Origin: Burkholderiales bacterium RIFOXYD12_FULL_59_19
GTDB lineage: Bacteria; Pseudomonadota; Gammaproteobacteria; Burkholderiales; Burkholderiaceae_C
NCBI GenBank assembly: GCA_001771065.1
Contig: MESQ01000077.1
Coordinates: 1-45,958 of the forward strand
Direction of reading: 5' to 3'
DNA length: 45,958 nt
Below the pieces are notes generated by a model, which did not search any database, was not told the DNA's origin, and was given only the letters and a program-made list of their open reading frames with translations. How positions within the stretch are numbered: position 1 is the first letter of the stretch; each line of letters opens with the position of its first letter. The position numbers and the translations under genes are program-made. This document shows, one piece after another, positions 18,252-24,805 of this stretch.

Positions 18252-18940
18252 TGTCCAAGGCAAGCGCTCTCAGACGGGTGCGCTTGAGCGCTGTTGGACT
18301 CTTGGTCATCAGCGCGTATTTCGGTCTGGCCCATGCTGTCGACGAGTTACCAAAGCAAGGCTTGAGAGTGGCGCAGTTTGAGCATGAGCTTGCCTCCCCG
18401 GATGCCCGGCAGACGGCCGACTGGGTGCTTGATTCAGGCAACAACGTCGGCCTGCCCTTTGTTATTCTGGACAAAAAAGAAGCCAGGGTATTTGTTTTTC
18501 ATGCTGACGGCAGGCTGCGCGGTGCGACACCGGCACTGATTGGTTTGGCGGTGGGTGATGATTCCGTGCCCGGTATCGGCGAAAAAAAGCTCTCTGCCAT
18601 CCGGCCCGAGGAGCGCACCACACCGGCGGGTCGTTTTGTCGCCTCACTGGACCGCAACCTCAAAGGTGGCCAAATTCTTTGGGTTGACTACGACGCCGCC
18701 ATTTCCTTGCATCCGGTCATCACCAGCAATGCCAAAGAACGCCGCGCCCAGCGGCTGGCCTCACCGTCGCCGCTGGACAACCGGATTTCTTATGGTTGTA
18801 TCAACGTATCGGCCGATTTCTTCAAGAACGTGGTGAGCCCCGCCTTTGCCAGCAGCAACGGCATTGTTTACGTGCTGCCCGAAACCGTTCCTGTCAAACA
18901 ATTTTTCAGCCCAAAAAGGGTTGCCAGTCTAGCGCAATGA
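18251..18940 (+). CDS. L,D-transpeptidase-like (YkuD fold) exported protein
   Basis: A 229-residue protein with a signal peptide (LSAVGLLVISAYFGLAHA) and a C-terminal region resembling the L,D-transpeptidase catalytic core. That core includes TTPAGRFVAS (about 123-132), H154 in SLHPV, and RISYGCINV with C183. Family enzymes link peptidoglycan stems or attach lipoproteins through a thioester on this cysteine. The usual [ST]HGC is SYGC here, and the spacing from H154 to the cysteine is longer than the common 14-17 residues, so activity needs proof. The ATG shares one base with the tpsA stop, so it is translated with the secretion genes. A decayed second copy lies at 21408-21603. Confidence 0.8.
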   Translation: MSKASALRRVRLSAVGLLVISAYFGLAHAVDELPKQGLRVAQFEHELASPDARQTADWVLDSGNNVGLPFVILDKKEARVFVFHADGRLRGATPALIGLAVGDDSVPGIGEKKLSAIRPEERTTPAGRFVASLDRNLKGGQILWVDYDAAISLHPVITSNAKERRAQRLASPSPLDNRISYGCINVSADFFKNVVSPAFASSNGIVYVLPETVPVKQFFSPKRVASLAQ

Positions 18941-18960
18941 CAGGCCCACAAGCCTCTTGT

Positions 18961-18974
18961 GTGAACTGGCGCAC
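18961..18974 (+). promoter_or_regulatory. Crp-type site C upstream of the first DUF3494 gene
   Basis: GTGAACTGGCGCAC, preceded by T and followed by AGACGG, gives TGTGA-N6-GCACA. This is one base from the E. coli Crp consensus TGTGA-N6-TCACA. A weak -10 (around 18996-19001) is about 31 bp from the centre. The start codon lies 142 bp downstream. The first half overlaps a small hairpin, CACAAG-CCT-CTTGTG (18947-18961), that could end transpeptidase transcription. Confidence 0.5.
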
Positions 18975-19115
18975 AGACGGCGCGCGACGTACGCCTCAAA
19001 CTGATGCTCAGCAATACAGCTGACCAAAGTGGTGGCGCAGTGCAATCGTCTCCATGTCACTCCCGGCGTCAACCTGGCAAGCAATCGTTTTCACATCAAT
19101 TCAAGAGGTAGGCAA

Positions 19116-21344
19116 ATGAAAAACACCAAAGCTAATTCCAGGCCGTCGCCGTGGCTCATGGCAACGGCGCTCAGCGGCTTTTTGGCCGCTTGCGGCGGTA
19201 GTGATCAGTCTCCCATTGGCTTGGACGCTGCGGCGCAACTGACCGCGACGGCGTTGTCGCCGTTACCCTTGACCACAGTGGGTACCAACATCACGGCAGT
19301 GGCTGCCAAGTTCAGCAAGGCGATGGATGCCACAACAGTGCCTGGCAGCTTCGCCCTGGCCTGCCCCTCAGGCACAGCACCCATTGCGGGCGCAACAAGT
19401 TATGACCCCACCAGCAGGGTGGTCACGCTGGCGTTGACTGCTTTGCCTTTACCTGGTTTACCCGTTAACACCACCTGCACCGCAACAGTCACCACAACCG
19501 CCAAAGACAGCGCTGGTTTGGGCCTGGCAAATGGTTTTTCCTGGACCTTCAAAACCGCAGCCAGCACAGACACAAGCGCACCAACGGTTAACAACAGCGT
19601 CAACGCCAACAATGCGACCGCTGTAGCAACCAACGCCAAGGTGGGTATCTCCTTCAACGAAGCCATGGACCCCGCCACGGTCACGACCACCAACTTCACC
19701 GTCAAGCAAAAGCTCAATAGCGCGGCTGTGACCGGCACCGCAAGCATCTCGGGTGTTGACGCCGTGTTTGTTCCACAAACCAACTTGTTGCCCAACACCG
19801 CGTACACCGCCACCATCAAGGGCGGTGCCACAGGCATTAAAGACCTGGCAGGCAACACCATGGCCGCGGACTACAGCTGGAGCTGGACCACTGCTGCCGC
19901 AGCCGACACCACGGCACCCCGGGTAACCGACACCATCCATCTTGAAGGTGTGTCCAATGTGGCCATTAACACCAAGGTTGGCGCGACTTTCAGCGAAGCA
20001 CTCAACCCCCAGAGTGTCGATAACCTCAGTTTTTCGCTCAAACAAAAGCTCAACGGTACGGCTGTGGCCGGCGCCACCAGCTACTCGGGTGTGAATGCCG
20101 TGTTTACGCCGCTGACCAACCTGTTGCCCAACACCCAATACACCGCCACCGTCAAGGGCGGCGCCACCGGGGTTCAAGACCTGGCAGCCAACGCCATGAC
20201 CGCAGACTACACCTGGAGCTGGACCACCGCAGCCGCGGCAGACACCACCGCGCCCCTGGTGACCACGCTTTATTCGGTTAATCTTGCCACCAATGTGCCA
20301 GTGACAGCCTCGGCCAATGCCACGTTCAACGAGGCAATGGATCCGCTGACCATCACAACGGCCAACTTCACATTGACCTCTGGTGTGATTCCCGTTGCCG
20401 TTGCAGGCACGGTCAGCTACAACGCGCAAAACAAAATTGCCACCTTCAACCCAACAGGCAGTTTGGCTTTGAACACAACCTACACAGCGACGGTTACCAC
20501 TGGGGTGGCTGATTTGACTGGCAACGCGCTGGCAGTCAACAAAGTGTGGACGTTCACCACGGAACTCGCGCCAGTTGTGGTACCCGTGATTGCATTGAAC
20601 ACCGTAGCACCCTTTGGCACGTTTGGCGGAACCGCAGGCATGACCAATATGGGCACACTTACCCAAAACAATGGCGACATTGGCACCATTGCCACAACAA
20701 CCTCCTCCATCACAGGTTTTCATGACACCGCCGGTGACATCTACACCGAAACAACGCTCAACAAGGGCGCTGTCAACGGCAAAATTTACACTTGCACCAA
20801 CTCGATTACCGGACCCAACTCAGCCGGCCCGAGTGCGCCCGACTGCGCCGTGGCAACCCAGGCTCGTCTGGATGCTCAAACCGCCTACCAGGCCCTGGTG
20901 GCCAAGCCTGTGGGTGGCGCCAGTCCGGCGCCCGGCGCCAATCTGGCCGGTATCACCTTACAACCAGGCACCTATGTGGCACCTGGTGGTTCCTTCATGA
21001 TTCAGGGCGGTGACCTCACGCTCGACGCCCAAGGTGATGCCAACGCCACCTGGGTGTTCCAGATGGCGTCCACGCTGACGGTCGGTGGCCCGGGCGCAGC
21101 AGCGCCACAAAGCATCATCCTGGCCGGTGGCGCCTTGGCCAAGAATGTGTTTTGGCAAGTCGGCTCCACGGCCACCATCAATGCAGCCGGTGGCGGCACC
21201 ATGGTGGGCACCATCATTGCGCAAGCTGGGGTCAAGATTTCGACCGCCGACAACGTGAACATCGTCAGACTGAATGGCCGTGCCTTGTCGCTGGGCGCCT
21301 CGGTCACGATGGTCAACACCGTCGTCAACGTGCCAGCCCAATAA
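19116..21344 (+). CDS. DUF3494 (ice-binding-like) lipoprotein with four Ig-like domains
   Basis: A 742-residue lipoprotein with lipobox LAAC near residue 26. Four bacterial Ig-like (Big_5) domains follow, marked by KFSKAMDATTV, SFNEAMDPATV, TFSEALNPQSV and TFNEAMDPLTI and each ending in W-T/S-F/W-T-T. The C-terminal DUF3494 domain (about 495-742) contains APFGTFGGTAGMTNMG, DIGT, GTYVAPGGSF and LTLDAQGDANATWVFQM. DUF3494 is a beta-solenoid known from ice-binding proteins but also found in many proteins without ice activity. Ig-like domains two and three are near-duplicates. ATG 19116 follows AGAGGTAGG; upstream in-frame codons are leader. The membrane anchor plus Ig stalk suggests a surface-displayed adhesin or ice/surface binder, which is inferred. 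Confidence 0.88.
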   Translation: MKNTKANSRPSPWLMATALSGFLAACGGSDQSPIGLDAAAQLTATALSPLPLTTVGTNITAVAAKFSKAMDATTVPGSFALACPSGTAPIAGATSYDPTSRVVTLALTALPLPGLPVNTTCTATVTTTAKDSAGLGLANGFSWTFKTAASTDTSAPTVNNSVNANNATAVATNAKVGISFNEAMDPATVTTTNFTVKQKLNSAAVTGTASISGVDAVFVPQTNLLPNTAYTATIKGGATGIKDLAGNTMAADYSWSWTTAAAADTTAPRVTDTIHLEGVSNVAINTKVGATFSEALNPQSVDNLSFSLKQKLNGTAVAGATSYSGVNAVFTPLTNLLPNTQYTATVKGGATGVQDLAANAMTADYTWSWTTAAAADTTAPLVTTLYSVNLATNVPVTASANATFNEAMDPLTITTANFTLTSGVIPVAVAGTVSYNAQNKIATFNPTGSLALNTTYTATVTTGVADLTGNALAVNKVWTFTTELAPVVVPVIALNTVAPFGTFGGTAGMTNMGTLTQNNGDIGTIATTTSSITGFHDTAGDIYTETTLNKGAVNGKIYTCTNSITGPNSAGPSAPDCAVATQARLDAQTAYQALVAKPVGGASPAPGANLAGITLQPGTYVAPGGSFMIQGGDLTLDAQGDANATWVFQMASTLTVGGPGAAAPQSIILAGGALAKNVFWQVGSTATINAAGGGTMVGTIIAQAGVKISTADNVNIVRLNGRALSLGASVTMVNTVVNVPAQ

Positions 21345-21358
21345 TCTGGCGAGCAACA

Positions 21359-21406
21359 TTGCAGCCTGCCCGCCGCGTGGACATCAAGGTCACTGGCAAA
21401 CGTTAA
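21359..21406 (+). pseudogene. Residual 3' end of an ompA copy
   Basis: TTGCAGCCTGCCCGCCGCGT and the following bases up to TAA (21404-21406) encode LQPARRVDIKVTGKR. This corresponds to LQPDRRVDIEVTGQR at the very end of the intact OmpA gene (24474-24518). Only this tail remains, directly after the first DUF3494 gene, where the second block carries the whole ompA gene. Confidence 0.8.
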
Positions 21407-21407
21407 C

Positions 21408-21603
21408 CCTGACTTGCCGGGCATTGGGGAAAAAAACTCTCTGCCATCCGGCCCGCCGAACACACCACCCCGGCGGGTCGTTTTTAAAAACTGCCATGTC
21501 GAGCGGCTGGCCGCAGCGCCGCCGCCGGACATATGCGCTGCCCGAAACCCGTTCTAGCCAACAGTTGTTCAGCCCTCAAAGTGTTATTGGCCTGGCGCAA
21601 TAA
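21408..21603 (+). pseudogene. Decayed L,D-transpeptidase-like copy
   Basis: Three pieces of the gene at 18251-18940 can be followed. The first is GGCATTGGGGAAAAAAACTC (versus PGIGEKKLSAIRP), with one base lost so that the frame shifts. The second is the stretch for TTPAGRF. The third, after a large deletion removing the catalytic His and Cys, is the tail YALPETRSSQQLFSPQSVIG ending at TAA 21601-21603 (compare YVLPETVPVKQFFSPKRVAS). It cannot encode an enzyme. Confidence 0.8.
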
Positions 21604-21623
21604 CAGGAGCGCAACCACCCTAT

Positions 21624-21637
21624 GTGGGGTGGCACAC
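21624..21637 (+). promoter_or_regulatory. Crp-type site D upstream of the second DUF3494 gene
   Basis: GTGGGGTGGCACAC, followed by AGACAC, fits GTG-N8-CAC. GATACT (21660-21665) is a good -10 candidate centred 32 bp downstream of the site centre. This is the duplicated counterpart of site C. Although the surrounding sequence has diverged, the GTG and CACAGAC bases are kept, which suggests selection. The start codon is 130 bp beyond it. Confidence 0.5.
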
Positions 21638-21766
21638 AGACACTGCGCGACCGGCTGCCGATACTGAAGTTCGCAATGCAGCGGTGATGCAAAGCAAACG
21701 TGCCAATGTCAACTCTGCGTCGACCAGGCAATCAACAGTTTTCGCTTCAACTCAAAAGGTAAGCAA

Positions 21767-23332
21767 ATGAAAAAATTTCAGGCTAATGATCGGCTGACGC
21801 CATGGCTCATGGCAACCGCGCTCAGCGTCGTTCTGGCTGCTTGCGGCGGTGGCGGGCAAGCACCCATTTTGGGTGCAGGCAGTGTCAGTCCAGTGGTCGC
21901 CCCCACGGTAACGGTCGTCACACCGTTTGCCGGTGCCCTTAACGTGGCACCCAATACCAAAACCATCACCGCCGCCTTCAGCAAGACAATGGATGCTGCC
22001 ACGCTCACGGCCGCCAGTTTCACCCTGGCCTGCCCGCTGGCAACACCCGTCACCGGTGGCACCGTCAGCTACCTGGCTGACAGCAAAATCGCCACGCTCA
22101 CCCTGCCTGCGGTCCTGCCCAGCGCAACCGTCTGTACCGCAACCATCACAACGGCAGCCAAAGACAGCATCGGTGTGAGCCTGGCCAATAACCATACATG
22201 GCAATTCACCACCAGCGCAACCACCGACGTGACGGCGCCCACCGTGACACTGGTCAACCCCATTGACACGGCCACCGGTGTCGCCACCAACACGGCAGTC
22301 AAAGCGACGTTCAGTGAAGCCATGGACCCGCTCACCGTCACGTCAGCCAGCTTCGCGCTCTTTAAAGGCCTTATTCAAGATGTCAATCCTGTTGCAGGCA
22401 CCGTCAGCATCAACCCTCTGAACACCATCGGCACCTTTACGCCCAATGCCAATCTGGTCGTTAACACCGATTACACCGCCAGGGTCACGACAGGCGCCAA
22501 AGACCAGGCCGGCAATGCCCTAGCCGTCAATAAGGTCTGGACCTTCAAAACGGCGCCAGTAGCCACAGTAACCCCTCTGGTGGTGCTCAACATGGCACAA
22601 CCCTTTGGCACCTTTGGCGGCAGCGCCGGCATGACCAACATGGGTATCACTACACAAGTCAATGGTGACATTGGCACCATCGCAACGGGGACTTCCGCGA
22701 TTACGGGCTTTCACGACGCCTCAAACATCTACACCGAAACGCCCTCCAACATCGGTCTGGTGACTGGCAAGATATTCACCTGCACCAACTCGACCACTGG
22801 CACCAATGTCGCCGGCCCAAGCGCCCCTGACTGCGCCGTGGCAACTCAGTCGCGTCTGGATGCGCAAACCGCCTACATCGCTTTGGCAGCCATGCCCGCG
22901 GTGGGCCAAAGTGCCGCCCCCGGCGCCAATCTGGCCGGTGTCACGCTGCTGCCAGGTACCTATGTCGCGCCAGGCGGGTCATTCCTGATCGAAGGCGGTG
23001 ACCTGACCCTGGATGCCCAGGGTGATGCCAATGCCACCTGGGTTTTCAAAATGGCTTCCACACTGACCGTTGGTGGTCCCGGTGCCGCAGCGCCGCAAAG
23101 CATCATCCTGGCCGGTGGCGCGTTGGCCAAGAATGTGTTCTGGCAAGTCGGTTCCGCGGCCACCATCAATGCAGGGGGCGGCGGCACCATGGTGGGCACC
23201 ATCATTGCGCAGGATGGGGTCACCTTCTCGACCGCCGACAACGTGAACATCGTCACCCTGAACGGCCGGGCCCTGTCGTTAGTTGCCTCGGTCACGATGG
23301 TCAACACCGTCGTCAACGTGCCAGCCCAATAA
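21767..23332 (+). CDS. DUF3494 (ice-binding-like) lipoprotein with two Ig-like domains
   Basis: A 521-residue paralogue of the protein at 19116-21344. The signal sequence carries the lipobox LAAC near residue 25, followed by two Big_5 Ig-like domains (AFSKTMDAATL, TFSEAMDPLTV) and a DUF3494 domain with PFGTFGGSAGMTNMG, LLPGTYVAPGGSFLIEGGDL and ending TMVNTVVNVPAQ, as in the paralogue. It has two Ig-like domains fewer. ATG 21767 follows AAAGGTAAG. The gene ends 13 bases before ompA, whose start has AAGGAA in the gap, so the two are co-transcribed. The localisation is probably the outer membrane; the ligand is unknown. Confidence 0.88.
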   Translation: MKKFQANDRLTPWLMATALSVVLAACGGGGQAPILGAGSVSPVVAPTVTVVTPFAGALNVAPNTKTITAAFSKTMDAATLTAASFTLACPLATPVTGGTVSYLADSKIATLTLPAVLPSATVCTATITTAAKDSIGVSLANNHTWQFTTSATTDVTAPTVTLVNPIDTATGVATNTAVKATFSEAMDPLTVTSASFALFKGLIQDVNPVAGTVSINPLNTIGTFTPNANLVVNTDYTARVTTGAKDQAGNALAVNKVWTFKTAPVATVTPLVVLNMAQPFGTFGGSAGMTNMGITTQVNGDIGTIATGTSAITGFHDASNIYTETPSNIGLVTGKIFTCTNSTTGTNVAGPSAPDCAVATQSRLDAQTAYIALAAMPAVGQSAAPGANLAGVTLLPGTYVAPGGSFLIEGGDLTLDAQGDANATWVFKMASTLTVGGPGAAAPQSIILAGGALAKNVFWQVGSAATINAGGGGTMVGTIIAQDGVTFSTADNVNIVTLNGRALSLVASVTMVNTVVNVPAQ

Positions 23333-23345
23333 CAAGGAAAACATC

Positions 23346-24518
23346 ATGACCTACACATCACGCAAATTTGCCCGGATCGCAGGCAAGCTCAGCCTGCTGA
23401 CACTCGCCCTCATGGCCGCACCGTTTGCCATGGCCCAAGATGCAGGCTGGTACACCGGTGCCAACATTGGCCAGTCCAATGCGACCATTGACAACGCCCG
23501 CATCAGCAGTGGCCTGCTCGGCAACGGGCTGACAGCCACGTCGATTGCCAACACCGACCGTGACCGCGGCTTCAAGCTCTTTGGTGGCTACCAGTACAAC
23601 AAGTACTTAGCGCTCGAAGCGGGTTATTTTGACCTGGGCCAGTTTGGCTTTGTCGCCAACACCAACCCCACTGGCACCTTGAGCGGCAACATCAAGGTCA
23701 GGGGCCTGAACCTGGACGCGGTTGGCATGCTGCCGATCACCGACAAGTTTTCGGCCTTTGGCCGCCTTGGTGTGGCCTATGCGCACACCGACGGCAACTT
23801 TGCCGGCACCGGCGCCGTGAACGTGCTCAACCCCAGCCCGAACGCGCGCGACACCAACCTCAAGGTCGGCTTGGGTGTGCAATACGCCTTCACCGACGCC
23901 TTGAGCCTGCGCGCCGAGATTGAGCGCTACCGCATCAACGACGCCGTGGGCAACAAGGGCGATGTTGACCTGGCCTCTATTGGCCTGGTCTATCGCTTTG
24001 GCGGTAAAACACCGACCCCGGTGGCGCAGACCTACATGCCTGCACCTGTGATCGTGGCCCAGGCACCGCCGCCGCCGCCGCCACCACCGGTCTATGTGGC
24101 ACCACCACCGCCGCCACCAGCGCCGACGCCTGTCCCACAAAAAGTCGCCCTTTCCGCCGACTCGTTGTTTGACTTTGACAGCGCCGCCGTCAAACCAACA
24201 GGTCGCGCCGAGCTTGACAAGCTGGTTGCTGACTTGCGCGGGGTTGACTTTGACGTGATCAATGTCACCGGCCACACCGACCGCATTGGTCGCCAGGCCT
24301 ACAACCAAAAGCTGTCCACCCAACGCGCTGAAGCGGTTGGCAACTACCTGGTGAGTTCCGCGGGCATTCCGGCCAGCAAGATCAACGCCAGGGGTGTCAA
24401 TGGCTCTGACCCGGTGACCAAGCCGGGGGACTGTGTCGGCACCAAAGTGACCCGAGCCTTGATCGCCTGCTTGCAGCCTGACCGCCGCGTGGACATCGAA
24501 GTGACCGGCCAACGTTAA
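23346..24518 (+). CDS. OmpA-family outer-membrane protein
   Basis: A 390-residue protein with a signal peptide (SLLTLALMAAPFAMA-QDAGW) and an eight-stranded OmpA-like barrel (about 30-220: WYTGANIGQSNA, FKLFGGYQYNKYLALEAGYF, FGRLGVAYAHTDGNF, SIGLVYRFGG). A Pro-rich linker (about 238-262, many consecutive prolines) leads to a C-terminal peptidoglycan-binding domain with SLFDFDSAAVKPTGRAELDK, NVTGHTDRIG and STQRAEAVGNYLV. It ties the outer membrane to the cell wall. A disulphide-prone pair (GDCVGT and IACLQPD) is typical for OmpA of this group. Start ATG 23346 has AAGGAA upstream. The tail of a lost second copy is at 21359-21406. Confidence 0.93.
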   Translation: MTYTSRKFARIAGKLSLLTLALMAAPFAMAQDAGWYTGANIGQSNATIDNARISSGLLGNGLTATSIANTDRDRGFKLFGGYQYNKYLALEAGYFDLGQFGFVANTNPTGTLSGNIKVRGLNLDAVGMLPITDKFSAFGRLGVAYAHTDGNFAGTGAVNVLNPSPNARDTNLKVGLGVQYAFTDALSLRAEIERYRINDAVGNKGDVDLASIGLVYRFGGKTPTPVAQTYMPAPVIVAQAPPPPPPPPVYVAPPPPPPAPTPVPQKVALSADSLFDFDSAAVKPTGRAELDKLVADLRGVDFDVINVTGHTDRIGRQAYNQKLSTQRAEAVGNYLVSSAGIPASKINARGVNGSDPVTKPGDCVGTKVTRALIACLQPDRRVDIEVTGQR

Positions 24519-24525
24519 CCCTGAG

Positions 24526-24549
24526 CCGCCTGGCGAGTTCGCCAGGCGG
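24526..24549 (+). terminator. Strong hairpin between ompA and the next gene, overlapping its Shine-Dalgarno
   Basis: CCGCCTGGCGA-GT-TCGCCAGGCGG is a perfect 11-bp stem eight bases after the ompA stop. It is followed by AGGGAGATCTTTTA, only a short T run, so it may attenuate or stabilise the mRNA end rather than fully terminate. Its 3' arm ends in GG, the first bases of the GGAGGGAG (24548-24555) that serves the gene at 24563, so folding could also limit ribosome access. Confidence 0.55.
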
Positions 24550-24562
24550 AGGGAGATCTTTT

Positions 24563-24805
24563 ATGCATAGACCCATCACAACGCGTCATGCGTGCTGCAC
24601 CGCCACGCACAGTGACAGCGCTAAATCAACCCGCGCCGACCTGGCTGCGCTGGGTGAGCACCTGAACGCCTGCCCACAGTTGCACCGGCACTTATTGGCC
24701 CTGCATGGTGCGACGGAAGTCATGAAAGGCTTTGTGGCGACACGATTTATGTCGACTTTACTGGTCTTTGTCTTAGTTATTGGTCTCGGCGCTTGGATAC
24801 TTTGA
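24563..24805 (+). CDS. Small membrane protein coupled to the glucan synthase gene
   Basis: An 80-residue protein with a polar Cys/His-containing N-terminus (HACCTATHSD), a helical stretch (ADLAALGEHLNACPQLHRHL) and a C-terminal membrane anchor (MSTLLVFVLVIGLGAWIL). No family was recognised. ATG 24563 has GGAGGGAG at 24548-24555. It overlaps the start of the glucan synthase gene by 13 bases, so it may act as a translational leader or a small partner of that enzyme. It could also be a non-conserved frame; the good ribosome site and the C-terminal anchor favour a real gene. Confidence 0.55.
   Translation: MHRPITTRHACCTATHSDSAKSTRADLAALGEHLNACPQLHRHLLALHGATEVMKGFVATRFMSTLLVFVLVIGLGAWIL

Larger units (their letters stand above)
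18251..21406 (+). repeat. First copy of a duplicated block: transpeptidase, DUF3494, OmpA tail
   Basis: This block holds the intact L,D-transpeptidase-like gene, the larger DUF3494 lipoprotein gene and only the last 15 codons of an ompA-like gene. Gene order and leader sequences match the second block at 21408-24518. The leader stretches before both lipoprotein genes align over roughly 150 bp, including the words GCAAATGAAAAA and CCxTGGCTCATGGCAAC. Confidence 0.8.
21408..24518 (+). repeat. Second copy of the duplicated block: transpeptidase remnant, DUF3494, OmpA
   Basis: Same order as the block at 18251-21406, but with the reciprocal survival pattern: the transpeptidase is a remnant and ompA is intact. 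The DUF3494 C-terminal region is the best-conserved part; for example the word CCGCAAAGCATCATCCTGGC (about 23090) matches about 21110 with one change. Confidence 0.8.
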
